From NCBI GenBank assembly GCA_050633265.1, contig JBOEGE010000012.1:23383-87382 (forward strand): a DNA stretch of 64,000 nt, given 5' to 3'. The translations under genes and the position numbers were made by a program. How positions within the stretch are numbered: the first letter of the stretch is position 1; every line of letters starts with the position of its first letter. Below, piece after piece: positions 50,306-60,091 of the stretch. This stretch comes from JBLHZY01 sp050633265 (GTDB taxonomy: Bacteria; Pseudomonadota; Alphaproteobacteria; Rhodobacterales; Rhodobacteraceae). The notes beneath the pieces were generated by a model. That model was not told the origin of the DNA. It searched no databases and saw only the letters and a program-made list of their open reading frames with translations.

Positions 50306-52670
50306 TGGCTGCAAATCTACCTCCCCCGCTTTTGTGGCGGCAGATGGTGGCGTCTTTTCCAACGAGAGTTTTCTCGCAGAGCACCTGCCGTATTTCGCAC
50401 AGGCGTCAGACAACATCTTGATCCTGCGTGAGGGTGATCTGATGGCGACCCTGCGCCTTGATGGTCTCAATCCGATGACTACGCCAGGGGCGGAACTTGA
50501 TGCCTTGCGCAGAGCTGTTGCGGCGATCGTGTCCCAAACTGGCGACCATTTCGGCTTTTACGTGCATCGGGTATCGGTGCCACAGGACCTTTCGCTGCCC
50601 CCCATTAAAGGTGACAGCTTTGCCGCAGAAATAGATCGGCGCTGGCAGCACCATGTCGCTGGCTTAGGGCCAAAGAAGACACAGCTTTATCTCACGATCT
50701 TACGTCGCCCAGAGATAACGTCACGCCTGCCATTCCTGCACGGCCTCGCCCGCAAGGGTTGGGTCAAAGATCGCGAAGCGCGGATGCAGGAGTTGAACGA
50801 AGTCGTTGGATTCTTCGACGTGGCGCTCGCCAATGCCAAGCCAAAGCGCCTGACCTCCACCGGCGGCGAATGGCTTGGGTTTTTGAACACACTGAACTCG
50901 GGCGTGTTTGCACCTGTCGCCTTTGGTCAAGGCGCCCTGCCCCTTTCGCATCAATTGGGGGATGTCCGTGCGACATTTGAAGGTGACACCGTCCGGATCA
51001 AATGTGCGATGACCGGTTCCACTCGATTTGGGGCCTTGTTCAGCATCAAGTCCTATCCTGCACTGACGGATGTCACGCTGCTCGACGGTCTGGACTTGCC
51101 GCTCGACATGGTAATCACCAATTCGTTCACCCCGATCCCGACGAACATCATGGCTGAGCGTATCCAGAGGATCATCCGGCAGATGCACGCCTCAGACGAT
51201 GCAGCCGTGTCCCTTCGTGACCAACTCGCGATTGCGGCCGATGACCAAGAGGCCGGTCGCATTGCTTTCGGAAACCATCACATCTCCATCGCCATCTATG
51301 CAGAAAGCCGCGATATACTTGAGCGCGCCGCGGCCCAGATAAAGCGTACGGGTCAGGAAATCATGGCCGTTATTGTACGCGAGAACATGGCGCTAAAGGC
51401 AACCTACTTTGCGCAGAACCCGGGCAATTTTGCCTACCGGGCGAGACGCACGCCCATTTCATCGATCAATTTCGCCGACTTCGCGGCACTTCATGGGTCT
51501 GTCGAAGGGCGGGACGCCGCTGACAGCCCGTGGGGTGCGCCCATCACCATATTGCCAAGCGTCGGAACATCCGGCTACCGCTTCAATTTCCACGAGGCCG
51601 GCGACGTAGATAAGGAACCAACGGTTGGTCACACCCTGGTGCTGGGTCGCACAGGCACCGGCAAGACACTGACAACCGCGTTCTTAGCGGCACAATCGCA
51701 ACGCGCAGGAGCAAGGCTGTTCTTCTTCGACAAGGACCGCGGGCTTGAAATGGCCGTGCGCGCATTGGGCGGCAAATATCACGAGGTCCGGGCCGGGGTG
51801 CCCACAGGCCTCAATCCCCTCGCCACCGAAACTGATGAGCGGGGCCGCGCCTGGCTGTCGGACTGGTTAGGAACTCTCCTGTCCACACAGGGCACCCTGA
51901 CTGGCGAACAATCGCGCCATATCCAAAGTGCCGTCCGCCAAAACGCCGAAGCGGGCTCTACACTGCAATCCTTCGAGAGCTTCGAGACACTGTTTCGCGC
52001 GCTCGACGACGGCGGCGAGCTGCAATCGCGCGTCGGAGAATGGGCTCCGGGTGGACGCTATGGCTGGGTGTTTGCCCCGAACGATTCAGGCCCCACCCTG
52101 GCAATCGACAGTGACATTGTTGGGTTTGACATGACTGAAATCCTCGATATGTCGACCGAGCGCATGGCGGTGCTTTCCTTTATCTTTCGCCAAATTGAAC
52201 GCGTGGTAGAAGATCGCCGCCCAACCATCATCGTGCTCGATGAGGCCTGGAAGCTTCTTGATGACCCATATTTCGGCGCGCGGCTTGAAAACTGGCTTGT
52301 AACGCTTCGCAAGATGAATTGCGTCGTGGTGATGATGACGCAATATCCCAGCCAGCTACGCGATGCTCGGGTTGGCAAAACCATCGTCGAAACTGTCCCC
52401 ACCCAAATTCTCTTCCCCAATGATCGCGCTGCGCCGGCTGACTATGACTTCTTACGCGTCTCGGAAAAAGAAGCCGATCTTCTCACGCAGCCAACAGCAG
52501 GTCAGCGCATCGCGCTGGTCCGCTCTGCCGGCGACAGCCTCTTTGTCGATGCTGATCTGTCCGCCCTTGGGGATCTGGTTGCAATTTTGGGAGGTGGACG
52601 GACCGGAGAAGCGCAAGTCGGATCTGATTGGCGCACAAACCCTGACTTCTGGAGAAAACCATGCGTGTGA
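50280..52670 (+). CDS. virB4: T4SS ATPase VirB4
   Basis: A 796-residue ATPase that powers pilus biogenesis and substrate transfer. It has the VirB4 N-domain, Walker A (LVLGRTGTGKTLTTAFLAAQ, about residues 452-471), and Walker B (TIIVLDEAWKLLDDP). The start is uncertain: ATG 50280 overlaps virB3; TTG 50295 and GTG 50298 are alternatives. The frame is open back to 50196. Confidence 0.93.
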   Translation: MGGIALVLDGCKSTSPAFVAADGGVFSNESFLAEHLPYFAQASDNILILREGDLMATLRLDGLNPMTTPGAELDALRRAVAAIVSQTGDHFGFYVHRVSVPQDLSLPPIKGDSFAAEIDRRWQHHVAGLGPKKTQLYLTILRRPEITSRLPFLHGLARKGWVKDREARMQELNEVVGFFDVALANAKPKRLTSTGGEWLGFLNTLNSGVFAPVAFGQGALPLSHQLGDVRATFEGDTVRIKCAMTGSTRFGALFSIKSYPALTDVTLLDGLDLPLDMVITNSFTPIPTNIMAERIQRIIRQMHASDDAAVSLRDQLAIAADDQEAGRIAFGNHHISIAIYAESRDILERAAAQIKRTGQEIMAVIVRENMALKATYFAQNPGNFAYRARRTPISSINFADFAALHGSVEGRDAADSPWGAPITILPSVGTSGYRFNFHEAGDVDKEPTVGHTLVLGRTGTGKTLTTAFLAAQSQRAGARLFFFDKDRGLEMAVRALGGKYHEVRAGVPTGLNPLATETDERGRAWLSDWLGTLLSTQGTLTGEQSRHIQSAVRQNAEAGSTLQSFESFETLFRALDDGGELQSRVGEWAPGGRYGWVFAPNDSGPTLAIDSDIVGFDMTEILDMSTERMAVLSFIFRQIERVVEDRRPTIIVLDEAWKLLDDPYFGARLENWLVTLRKMNCVVVMMTQYPSQLRDARVGKTIVETVPTQILFPNDRAAPADYDFLRVSEKEADLLTQPTAGQRIALVRSAGDSLFVDADLSALGDLVAILGGGRTGEAQVGSDWRTNPDFWRKPCV

Positions 52671-52855
52671 CCTTGTTGATGATCATCCTTATCGGCGTCG
52701 CTGCCTGTGAAAACTACACTGAGAAAACCTCCCCTTGCTTCGGGAAAAACGGAGAGGCCGTTGTCTCACGAAACGCGACCACGCCGTTCAGCTTTTCAAG
52801 CAAATCCCCCTACATCGATAGTGATTGTACATTCGAGCCGGTGCAGGGCGGCTGA
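52661..52855 (+). CDS. virB7: VirB7-like small lipoprotein
   Basis: A 64-residue protein with a lipoprotein signal (MRVTLLMIILIGVAAC, Cys16) and two further cysteines (SPCFG, SDCTF). Size, lipobox and position after virB4 suit VirB7, the outer-membrane lipoprotein that stabilises VirB9, though VirB7 is poorly conserved. It overlaps virB4 and is adjacent to the next start. Confidence 0.6.
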   Translation: MRVTLLMIILIGVAACENYTEKTSPCFGKNGEAVVSRNATTPFSFSSKSPYIDSDCTFEPVQGG

Positions 52856-53973
52856 TGCGGGCCACGCTTCTCATATTTGCAGCCAAATTCTGTCTGCTTG
52901 TCAGCTTGCCTTTCGTCTCACTCGCGCAAGGTGTGCCGGTTCAGGACACTTCAGGTCTTGGGGAGTTAAGCGCAATTTTTGGTCAGATGGACGAGGACGC
53001 AACCACACAGCGTGAGGTTCTGTCCACTGAAGAGCAACTGGCTGAAATTCAGGCCGAACAGCTAAATGTGCTGGAAGAGATCACCGGTGCGATCACCGGA
53101 CAGGGTTTCAATACCCAGTCGCTTGAGGAGTCGGCCAACTTCCCAGCCTCGGCGGTTTATCCGCCAGCCTCCATCCACCCGATGGACAGCCGTCTCTTCG
53201 GCGAGGGTCGCGAAACCATTGAGATGATGATCGTACAGGTCGCCGGAGAATATGCCGGATCACCAGGCGTGGCACGTGCTGGCCTGTCCCCCACCCAATG
53301 GCGCTGCCTATTCCAAGCCCTTATCAAGCAAGAAAGCCGGTTCAGCGTCGCTGCTCAAAGTCCGGTTGGTGCCTACGGTCTTACCCAACTCATGCCTGGC
53401 ACGGCCTCTGATATGGGGGTCAACCGATATGACGTGATGGGAAACTTGCGCGGCGGTGCGCGTTACATCACCACTCAATTGAACAGCTTCGGGAACATCC
53501 CGCACGCATTGGCGGCCTACAACGCTGGGCCTGGTCGGGTGCACCAATATGGTGGTGTCCCACCCTTCCAAGAAACCCAAGGCTACGTGCGCAACATCTC
53601 ACGTTTCTACAATGAATATTTGGCCGTGGTCGGAGGAGCAGATGCGCTTGGCACTCTGTCACCCGCCGATATGACGCTGGCGGAGTATTCCAACATCGCA
53701 GACGCCAGCCTCTATTACGCCGCTGATGCCAGTGCGACGACCGAGCAAGTGGTGAACCGTCTCGCGGCCATCATCCGGCAGATTGATGAACAGCCCAATG
53801 TGAAAGCCGCAGTCGAGCTCAACACCTACGCACGAGCCGAGATCGCCCGCATCCTCTCCCTGCGCGTTCGACTGATGGCTGCAAACCAGATGCGCGAGGC
53901 GGCCCATACCCAGCATCTCACCGTGGATCGATTGGAAGAAAGAGAATTCATGGCCATGGAGGTATCCCAATGA
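52855..53973 (+). CDS. Lytic transglycosylase fused to a VirB5-like C-terminal segment
   Basis: A 372-residue exported protein. After the signal comes a linker, then an SLT domain with catalytic Glu in FQALIKQESRFSVAAQSPVGAYGLTQLMPGTA and AAYNAGPGRVHQYGGVPPFQET. The C-terminal about 65 residues (AAIIRQIDEQPNVKAAVELNTYARAEIARILSLRVRLM) are similar to the end of the next gene, a VirB5-like protein. It is a second transglycosylase in the locus, likely a structural or cleaving partner of VirB5. Confidence 0.82.
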   Translation: MRATLLIFAAKFCLLVSLPFVSLAQGVPVQDTSGLGELSAIFGQMDEDATTQREVLSTEEQLAEIQAEQLNVLEEITGAITGQGFNTQSLEESANFPASAVYPPASIHPMDSRLFGEGRETIEMMIVQVAGEYAGSPGVARAGLSPTQWRCLFQALIKQESRFSVAAQSPVGAYGLTQLMPGTASDMGVNRYDVMGNLRGGARYITTQLNSFGNIPHALAAYNAGPGRVHQYGGVPPFQETQGYVRNISRFYNEYLAVVGGADALGTLSPADMTLAEYSNIADASLYYAADASATTEQVVNRLAAIIRQIDEQPNVKAAVELNTYARAEIARILSLRVRLMAANQMREAAHTQHLTVDRLEEREFMAMEVSQ

Positions 53974-54752
53974 AACGCATTCTACTCAGCGCGGCCACCG
54001 CGCTTGCACTTTGCACTTCCCTTGCTCTTGTCACGCCACCAGCCTCAGCTCAAGGCGTGCCTACTTTTGATGGGCAAGCGTTGCGCCAGCTCCTCCTGCA
54101 GCTCGAACACATGGCCGAAGACCTCGGCATCCAGCATGAACAACTGACCACGCTGCGCCGTGAATTGGAAACCCAACTCCTGCAACTCGACAATCTCGAG
54201 GCCCAGCTGCGCTCCTTGATAAATGGCAACGGATTGGGCGAACTCTTCGCGTCCATCGACGAGTTCGAAGAGCTGCGGGGTGCCTTGGTCGGACCTCTCG
54301 AAACCCTGCAGGCCTTGTCTAGTGGCGATTTTACATCCGGATTTGTCTCCGGATCTGGATTGGCAAGCCAGGTCGAGACTGCACTCAACGGAACAGGGCT
54401 CACCTCTTCACAACTGTCGGATCTATCCTCCTCCACAGAACCCTCGGACAACCGCCTCGCAACCTCGGCAGGGGCCAGTGCCATGCTCTCGGTGGCAGCA
54501 CAGGAGTCTCATGAGGAAGCCGGGGCCAGCCTTGAACGTTTGGAAACCATGGTGCGCGTCATCGATGATCAAGACGGGTTGAAGGCGGCGGTCGATCTCA
54601 ACACCCGTGTCACCGCAGAGCTTGGGATCATCATGACTCAGATCTGGCGATTAGAAGCGGCCCAGGGCGTGAGCGCTGGCCAACTCGGTGTTGTCGATGC
54701 TGCCACTCTCGCCGCCGAACGGCGCTTTCGTTCCATGGAGGTGCCAGAATGA
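53970..54752 (+). CDS. virB5: T4SS minor pilin VirB5
   Basis: A 260-residue exported, coiled-coil-rich protein (QLLLQLEHMAEDLGIQHEQLTTLRRELETQLLQLDNLEAQL). Signal peptide ends SAQGVPTFDGQAL, a usual VirB5 start. It shares a C-terminal module (RVIDDQDGLKAAVDLNTRVTAELGIIMTQIWRLEAAQG) with the 52855 protein. VirB5 is a pilus-tip adhesin. Confidence 0.85.
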   Translation: MKRILLSAATALALCTSLALVTPPASAQGVPTFDGQALRQLLLQLEHMAEDLGIQHEQLTTLRRELETQLLQLDNLEAQLRSLINGNGLGELFASIDEFEELRGALVGPLETLQALSSGDFTSGFVSGSGLASQVETALNGTGLTSSQLSDLSSSTEPSDNRLATSAGASAMLSVAAQESHEEAGASLERLETMVRVIDDQDGLKAAVDLNTRVTAELGIIMTQIWRLEAAQGVSAGQLGVVDAATLAAERRFRSMEVPE

Positions 54753-55135
54753 CCCAACGTCTCGTAGTCGCGCTTGGTTTATTTCTGGTCTTCGTCGAAG
54801 TGGGTTTCGCGCAAACCTCAGGCAGCTTTGAAACCATGGCGCAGCCAGAAGAAACATTTGAGGCCTGCGTTGCGCCGCGTCCGCCACGCGAGCTACATTC
54901 CTTCGCCTTTGTCCGCAATGCCTATAGAGAAATCCTTCGCGTCATCGCCGCTGAGAAGGCAATCAAAACGCGCAACTGCGATTGCCAATTCAACGAGGCC
55001 GACTGGAACGCGGCAATCCAAGAACGCGATCGGTTCCAAACCTCTTCCAATCCAAAGTTCCCCTTCGATGTTATCGCACTTCGTAGACAAGCCGACTCTT
55101 TGGAAGCCGAGCTCGAAAAGGTTTGTTCTGATTAA
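54749..55135 (+). CDS. Exported hypothetical protein within the virB operon
   Basis: A 128-residue protein with signal peptide (MTQRLVVALGLFLVFVEVGFAQ) and four cysteines (EACVAP, NCDCQFNEADW, VCSD). It is predicted helical. Overlaps at both ends (ATGA with virB5, 1 nt with virB6) show co-translation. I do not recognise it; the position between virB5 and virB6 is that of an entry-exclusion (Eex) protein in some conjugation systems, but no lipobox is seen. Confidence 0.65.
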   Translation: MTQRLVVALGLFLVFVEVGFAQTSGSFETMAQPEETFEACVAPRPPRELHSFAFVRNAYREILRVIAAEKAIKTRNCDCQFNEADWNAAIQERDRFQTSSNPKFPFDVIALRRQADSLEAELEKVCSD

Positions 55136-56160
55136 TGGGGATCATTCGCGACATACTCAGCGAGGTGGATAACGCCATCGATTCCGTTGCGGAAGCAGGG
55201 TTTATCCAAACGGCAGGCCAAATTGGTGATGTGATTTCCATCGGCTCGATCGTCTTGCTAATGCTACTGGGCGTCAACGTGGTAATGCAGCTGCGCCCCA
55301 TGAGTTTCGGAAGTGGATTTGCCTTCGGAACCAAACTGGCCCTAGTTGGCCTCTTTGCGCAAAGCTGGGACAACTTCTCAGTAATCTACGGCATCGCAAC
55401 AGACGTTCCGAATGCCATAGGCACCCGCATCCTGTCTCTCACGGCATCTGGCGACGAAGCCGGCGTCTATGAAAGCCTCGATTCAATGGTCAATCGCATC
55501 ACCGCCTATGGCGATGCGATCGGGGACAACGCAGGCTGGGTCTTTGGCGCGGTTCTGGGCGCAATCTTCTTCGTGCTCTCGGCCATCTTCGCGGCTGTTA
55601 CCGCGGGGATCATCGCCTTCGCCAAGATCGTCTTCACTTTGATGATCGTCATTGCGCCTTTCATGATCCTGGCCTCTCTTTTCAAACCCACTCAATCGCT
55701 CTTCGAGGCTTGGTCCCGCGCCACGGTCGGCTATGCTTTGATGCCAGTGGCCGCGGCCGGCGCCGCAGGCATCATTGTTGCAATTGCTGAAAGTATTGGA
55801 GCGTCTTCGGCCAATCCAGACAACGTATCCACGGTGAGCCTGATCCTGCCTTTCCTCGTCATTTTGATCCTCAGCGCGGGCATCATGGCGTCAGTGCCTT
55901 ACATTGCCTCGAACCTGACCGGTGTGGTTGGGATCGCCTCGAATGCCGTCGGTCTCACGGGTCTCGCACGTCACGGCATGGTCAATGTAAGCGACTACGG
56001 CATAGGTGCAACTGCACGTGTCGCCACCGGCAAGACACCGCATGAATTGCGCCAAGCCACGAGCGATGGCGCTGTCAAATCCGGCCAGATAATCCGGCAA
56101 ACCCCAGGCGCCGTCCTCGCGCGGGCCAAATCCATTCGCAGCTCCAACGAGGCCACTTAA
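55135..56160 (+). CDS. virB6: T4SS polytopic channel protein VirB6
   Basis: A 341-residue protein of the TrbL/VirB6 family with six or more transmembrane helices and the central GAVLGAIFFVLSAIFAAVTAGIIAFAKIVFTLMIVIAPFMILASLFKPT region. It forms part of the inner-membrane channel. Follows the upstream hypothetical gene with a 1-nt overlap. Confidence 0.9.
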   Translation: MGIIRDILSEVDNAIDSVAEAGFIQTAGQIGDVISIGSIVLLMLLGVNVVMQLRPMSFGSGFAFGTKLALVGLFAQSWDNFSVIYGIATDVPNAIGTRILSLTASGDEAGVYESLDSMVNRITAYGDAIGDNAGWVFGAVLGAIFFVLSAIFAAVTAGIIAFAKIVFTLMIVIAPFMILASLFKPTQSLFEAWSRATVGYALMPVAAAGAAGIIVAIAESIGASSANPDNVSTVSLILPFLVILILSAGIMASVPYIASNLTGVVGIASNAVGLTGLARHGMVNVSDYGIGATARVATGKTPHELRQATSDGAVKSGQIIRQTPGAVLARAKSIRSSNEAT

Positions 56161-56163
56161 TCC

Positions 56164-56820
56164 ATGAGCAAAACACGTGACGCATTCGAGGCTGATTTCA
56201 TCTATGGACCTAGGCGGCGAGAACGGTTCGCGTATGCCGTGGCAGCGGCAGGCGTGGTCGTCGGGCTGTCTGGGTTTCTTGGTGCAGTCTCCCTTTTTCC
56301 ACTCAAATCCGTCGAAACCTTCGTAGTCGTCGTCGACAAAGAAACAGGTGAAATGGACCGGGTGGCACAGGTCGCAGCCCTCACCCTCGACGAAAGCGAT
56401 GCCATCATACAGGCCAACCTCGTTTCTTACGTCGACGATCGTGAAACCTATGATCTCACCGATGGCGCACAACGCATCAATTCGGTGCTCGATCGCTCCC
56501 AAGGGGATGCGGCCCGCACCTTGCGGGATCTGTGGTCTTCCACCAACGAAGACTATCCTATCTCAATCTATGGCCGCGAGACGAAGATCGATGTGGTCAT
56601 CCGTTCGGTAAACCAAATCGAGCCCGGAGTTGCCCAGGTGCGTTTTACCCGGACTCTTAGACGCGAGCGCGACACAAAAACTGTGATCCGTCCCTACGTC
56701 GCGACCCTTGCCTATGAATTTCAACCAGAAACCCGGCAACGCCTGCAAGACGTGTGGGCCAACCCCCTTGGCTTTGTGGTCACTTCCTACCGCGTCGATG
56801 CTGAAACCCTTGAGGACTGA
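56164..56820 (+). CDS. virB8: T4SS assembly protein VirB8
   Basis: A 218-residue bitopic inner-membrane protein: short cytoplasmic segment, one helix (AYAVAAAGVVVGLSGFLGAV) and a periplasmic VirB8 domain (TYDLTDGAQRINSVL, VAQVRFTRTLRRERD). VirB8 nucleates the assembly of VirB9/VirB10. Position and length are standard. Confidence 0.92.
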   Translation: MSKTRDAFEADFIYGPRRRERFAYAVAAAGVVVGLSGFLGAVSLFPLKSVETFVVVVDKETGEMDRVAQVAALTLDESDAIIQANLVSYVDDRETYDLTDGAQRINSVLDRSQGDAARTLRDLWSSTNEDYPISIYGRETKIDVVIRSVNQIEPGVAQVRFTRTLRRERDTKTVIRPYVATLAYEFQPETRQRLQDVWANPLGFVVTSYRVDAETLED

Positions 56821-56822
56821 TT

Positions 56823-57542
56823 ATGAATTTGTTGCCTTTTTTACTCGTGGCACTTGCCTTTCCAGCCACCGCTTTCGCCGAAGTCACGCCAACAGGCGGC
56901 CCGCTCGATGTTCGCATCCGCTACGCCGACTACAACGAAAACCAAGTTTTCCGGATCGAGACTGATCTACGCCATTCAACAACGATCCACTTCGGTCGTG
57001 GGGAGCGGTTTGAGGCCGTGATCGTTGGCGACACAGAGAGTTTCCAGGTCGACCCAATCCCTGAGATCGGAAACGTATTGACCATAAAACCCCATATTGA
57101 AGGGGCATCCACCAACATGACGGTGATCACAAATCGTCGAAGCTATTCGTTCCATCTACGCGAAGGCTCGATCCCAAATCGGACGGGAATGTTTTTCGAA
57201 GTACGGTTTCGCTATCCGGAGGACGGACGTCGCACACAAGCCACCACAGCTAAAGGCTTTAAGGCTCCGCGAAACTACAACTACCTCGTCTCTGGCGACA
57301 GCGATTTCCGCCCGGCCACAGTCTATGACGACGGGCGCTACACCTATTTCACCTTCCCGGAAAACGGCCGCCAGCCCGCGATATTTAAAGCTGACGACAT
57401 AGGTCGCGAACGCACCGTCAACTGGACCCAGGATGGCAGCACCGTCCGCGTGCTCGGTGTGAATGACAATTGGACACTGCGGATTGGCGACGAGGCGCTC
57501 TGCGTCGTGCGGGACCGTAGCGCAATCTATGTGAGTAACTGA
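56823..57542 (+). CDS. virB9: T4SS outer-membrane protein VirB9
   Basis: A 239-residue exported protein with signal MNLLPFLLVALAFPATAFA and the VirB9 core: RIRYADYNENQVFRIET, LTIKPHIEGASTNMTVITNRRSYSFHLR, and NYNYLVSGDSDFRPATVYDDGRYTYFTFPE. With VirB7 and VirB10 it makes the outer-membrane core complex. Confidence 0.94.
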   Translation: MNLLPFLLVALAFPATAFAEVTPTGGPLDVRIRYADYNENQVFRIETDLRHSTTIHFGRGERFEAVIVGDTESFQVDPIPEIGNVLTIKPHIEGASTNMTVITNRRSYSFHLREGSIPNRTGMFFEVRFRYPEDGRRTQATTAKGFKAPRNYNYLVSGDSDFRPATVYDDGRYTYFTFPENGRQPAIFKADDIGRERTVNWTQDGSTVRVLGVNDNWTLRIGDEALCVVRDRSAIYVSN

Positions 57543-57544
57543 CC

Positions 57545-58957
57545 ATGGCCGACAATCCAGATCTGCAAAAACGCCTCGACACGTTCAAGGAAGGCAAGAC
57601 GAAATCTCGGCCCAGTGGCATCGGCATAGGAGCCTTGGCCATCGCTCTGGGACTGGGCGGTGCTGGGGTTGCCTATTGGCTGGCAACCTCTGCGCAGGAT
57701 GCTCCCGCGCAACTTGAAACATCCGAAGTTACGCCATTTCAGGACGGACGCCCCAGTGGTGGGCGGCTTGAGTTTCCTCCTGATGAGACGGACCGTCGCG
57801 TAAATGACGCGCTGATTGCAGTTGAAGAGGCGCTAGAAGTGCCAGCTACATCGGCTCCCGAACCGAGCCGCGAGGTGCTCGACGAACTCGCCCGTCTGCG
57901 CGAGGCCCTCGCCGCCAGCCAATCCGAGCGCAATGCTGAAATTCAAGCCGCTGTCGGCGACCTGCGTGACGCGTTTGATGCCCAAAACAAGGCACTGGAG
58001 GGTCAAATCGCGGAACGGGAGCGCGAGTTGGCCTCGTTGAAAAGAGAAAACGCATCCCGCATGACCAGTCTGCGAAGCCTGTTGGATGCTGAGCGTGCGC
58101 AACGAGAAGCACTCGAGGCCGAGTTGCATCAAGGCGCCCTCATTGCAGATCAGCGGCTTCTCGAGGAACGACGACGGCAAGAGGAAGCGCAGCGACGACG
58201 AGAAGCTGAGCAAGAAGCGGCGGAAATTCTCACCGCGCAAATCAGGTCACCTGCCATTGTCTATACCGATGGCAATGGTTCTGAAACGTCCTCTCTGGGA
58301 ACGCCGCAAACAAAATCATTTGAACAGGGTGCACCTCTCACCGAGAACGAGGCCTATCTGCAAACCGCAGCTCGTCCGCTTGAGGTCGAGGAAGCCTCCC
58401 GCATGGCATTTCCAGATCGCACCCTCGCCCAAGGTTCGGTCGTCCAGGCTGCGCTGCAAACAGCAATCAACAGCGACATGCCCGGAAATGTCGTCGCGGT
58501 TGTCTCTGAACCCGTACCTGCGTTTTCCGGCGATCAAATTCTGATCCCGCGGGGCTCACGACTCTTTGGCCAATATCGCTCCGGTATCGAGGTGAGCCAA
58601 AAGCGCATCCTTATCCTATGGACCCGAATTTTGACGCCGGACGGCACCTCGATAGAAATCTCCGCCGTCGGTGGAGACCAGCTTGGTCGGTCCGGCCTGT
58701 CTGGCCAGGTAGATTCCAAGTTCTTTGAACGCTTTGGTGGGGCCGCTTTGATCTCAATCATCGGTGCCGCACCCTCCGTTGCTGCAGATCGGGTTCAAGA
58801 TGATACTGCCGCAGATGTGCTCGCTAATGTTGGCTCGGATCTTTCTGATGCAACCAGCTCGGTCATAGCGGATCAAGTTTCATTGGCGCCAACAATCTAT
58901 GTTGACCAGGGTGCCAGCGTAACCGTTCTTGTGGACAGGGACGTCGTAATCCATTGA
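57545..58957 (+). CDS. virB10: T4SS core protein VirB10
   Basis: A 470-residue protein with an N-terminal transmembrane helix (about residues 22-45), a Pro-rich and coiled-coil linker (about 90-215, QSERNAEIQAAVGDLRDAF) and the VirB10/TrbI beta-barrel domain with GNVVAVVSEPVPAFSGDQILIPRGSRLFGQY. It spans the envelope and transmits energy. The long coiled coil is unusual relative to the shorter Agrobacterium version. Confidence 0.93.
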   Translation: MADNPDLQKRLDTFKEGKTKSRPSGIGIGALAIALGLGGAGVAYWLATSAQDAPAQLETSEVTPFQDGRPSGGRLEFPPDETDRRVNDALIAVEEALEVPATSAPEPSREVLDELARLREALAASQSERNAEIQAAVGDLRDAFDAQNKALEGQIAERERELASLKRENASRMTSLRSLLDAERAQREALEAELHQGALIADQRLLEERRRQEEAQRRREAEQEAAEILTAQIRSPAIVYTDGNGSETSSLGTPQTKSFEQGAPLTENEAYLQTAARPLEVEEASRMAFPDRTLAQGSVVQAALQTAINSDMPGNVVAVVSEPVPAFSGDQILIPRGSRLFGQYRSGIEVSQKRILILWTRILTPDGTSIEISAVGGDQLGRSGLSGQVDSKFFERFGGAALISIIGAAPSVAADRVQDDTAADVLANVGSDLSDATSSVIADQVSLAPTIYVDQGASVTVLVDRDVVIH

Positions 58958-59934
58958 ACGAAACATCCCTGCCCACGTCCTATCTTGAACGCTACCTTGC
59001 GCCATACGAGCGCTGGTTGAGCGATGACGATGTGATTGAACTGGCCATAAACCCCGATGGCCGGTTGTGGATTGAACGGCGTGGATCCGCTGCCATGGAA
59101 TACGCCGATCAAGTCGTTGATCCAGCTGATGCCATCAATCTCGGGACAACCATCGTTGGTGACGCCAAAGCCAAGGTCTCAGAGAACAATCCTTTGGTAT
59201 CGGGCAAAGTGGAGTTTCGCGGCCGGCCTCTACGGGTTCAGGTCGTGATTGCCCCAGCCGTAGAGCAAGGCGCGGCGATTACCGTCCGGCTTTTTGGCAA
59301 GACTGACATCCGGACCTATGAGCCCGCCTATTTACAAGGTAAGGCGGTCTCACTGAACGATCTTCGCTCCGAGAAACTAAGTGGGGTTTCAAAACAGGCC
59401 GAGACCGATCTTCCAGGCGCACTTGGACTTTTGGTTGAAAACCGCCTCAACATTCTTGTGAGCGGTGGAACATCAACAGGCAAAACCACATTCGCGCGCC
59501 ACCTTTTGACCCATGTTCCGAATTCTGAGCGGCTTATTACCATTGAAGACGCGTTGGAATTGTTCCCGCATCAGCCCAATTCTGTATGTTTTCTCGCGGA
59601 CCGGATCAAGGAAAGTCCACGTTCAGCCGGCGCCCTCTTGCAGGCTTCCCTTCGAATGCGGCCGGATCGTATCGTGGTGGGTGAACTTCGAGGGTCAGAA
59701 GCGCTCACCTATCTAGAAGCGATCAACACTGGTCATGGCGGCTCCGTCTCAACGATTCACGCTGAAACGGCGGAGCTCGCGATAGACAGATTGGCAATCA
59801 TGGTCCTGCAAGCAGGAACCCCACTGACTTTTGCCGAAGTCCAAACTTACATCCGAAAATCAATCGATGTGATTGTGCAATTGGGACGTGTTGATGGGAA
59901 ACGGGGCATCGCCGAGCTACTAATTTTGAAATGA
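58954..59934 (+). CDS. virB11: T4SS hexameric ATPase VirB11
   Basis: A 326-residue traffic ATPase with Walker A (VSGGTSTGKTTFARHL), an Asp box (LITIEDALEL), Walker B (DRIVVGELRGSEALTYLEA) and the His box GHGGSVSTIHAE. The only start near virB10's end is TTG 58954, overlapping its stop by 4 nt. It is the last virB gene; VirD4 and a relaxase are not in the window. Confidence 0.93.
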   Translation: MNETSLPTSYLERYLAPYERWLSDDDVIELAINPDGRLWIERRGSAAMEYADQVVDPADAINLGTTIVGDAKAKVSENNPLVSGKVEFRGRPLRVQVVIAPAVEQGAAITVRLFGKTDIRTYEPAYLQGKAVSLNDLRSEKLSGVSKQAETDLPGALGLLVENRLNILVSGGTSTGKTTFARHLLTHVPNSERLITIEDALELFPHQPNSVCFLADRIKESPRSAGALLQASLRMRPDRIVVGELRGSEALTYLEAINTGHGGSVSTIHAETAELAIDRLAIMVLQAGTPLTFAEVQTYIRKSIDVIVQLGRVDGKRGIAELLILK

Positions 59935-60091
59935 CTTCTCCTCCGGACCAACCGGATACGTCCAAATGGGGGATGCGGCTTTGGCGAAGCTGCCACCCCT
60001 CCTACTTGCAGCCCGGAAAACTTTATTGACCTTACCGAACCGGAACCTTGCTGAGTGCCACGACATATCGAAGTATTCTAAGGGTAGGACC

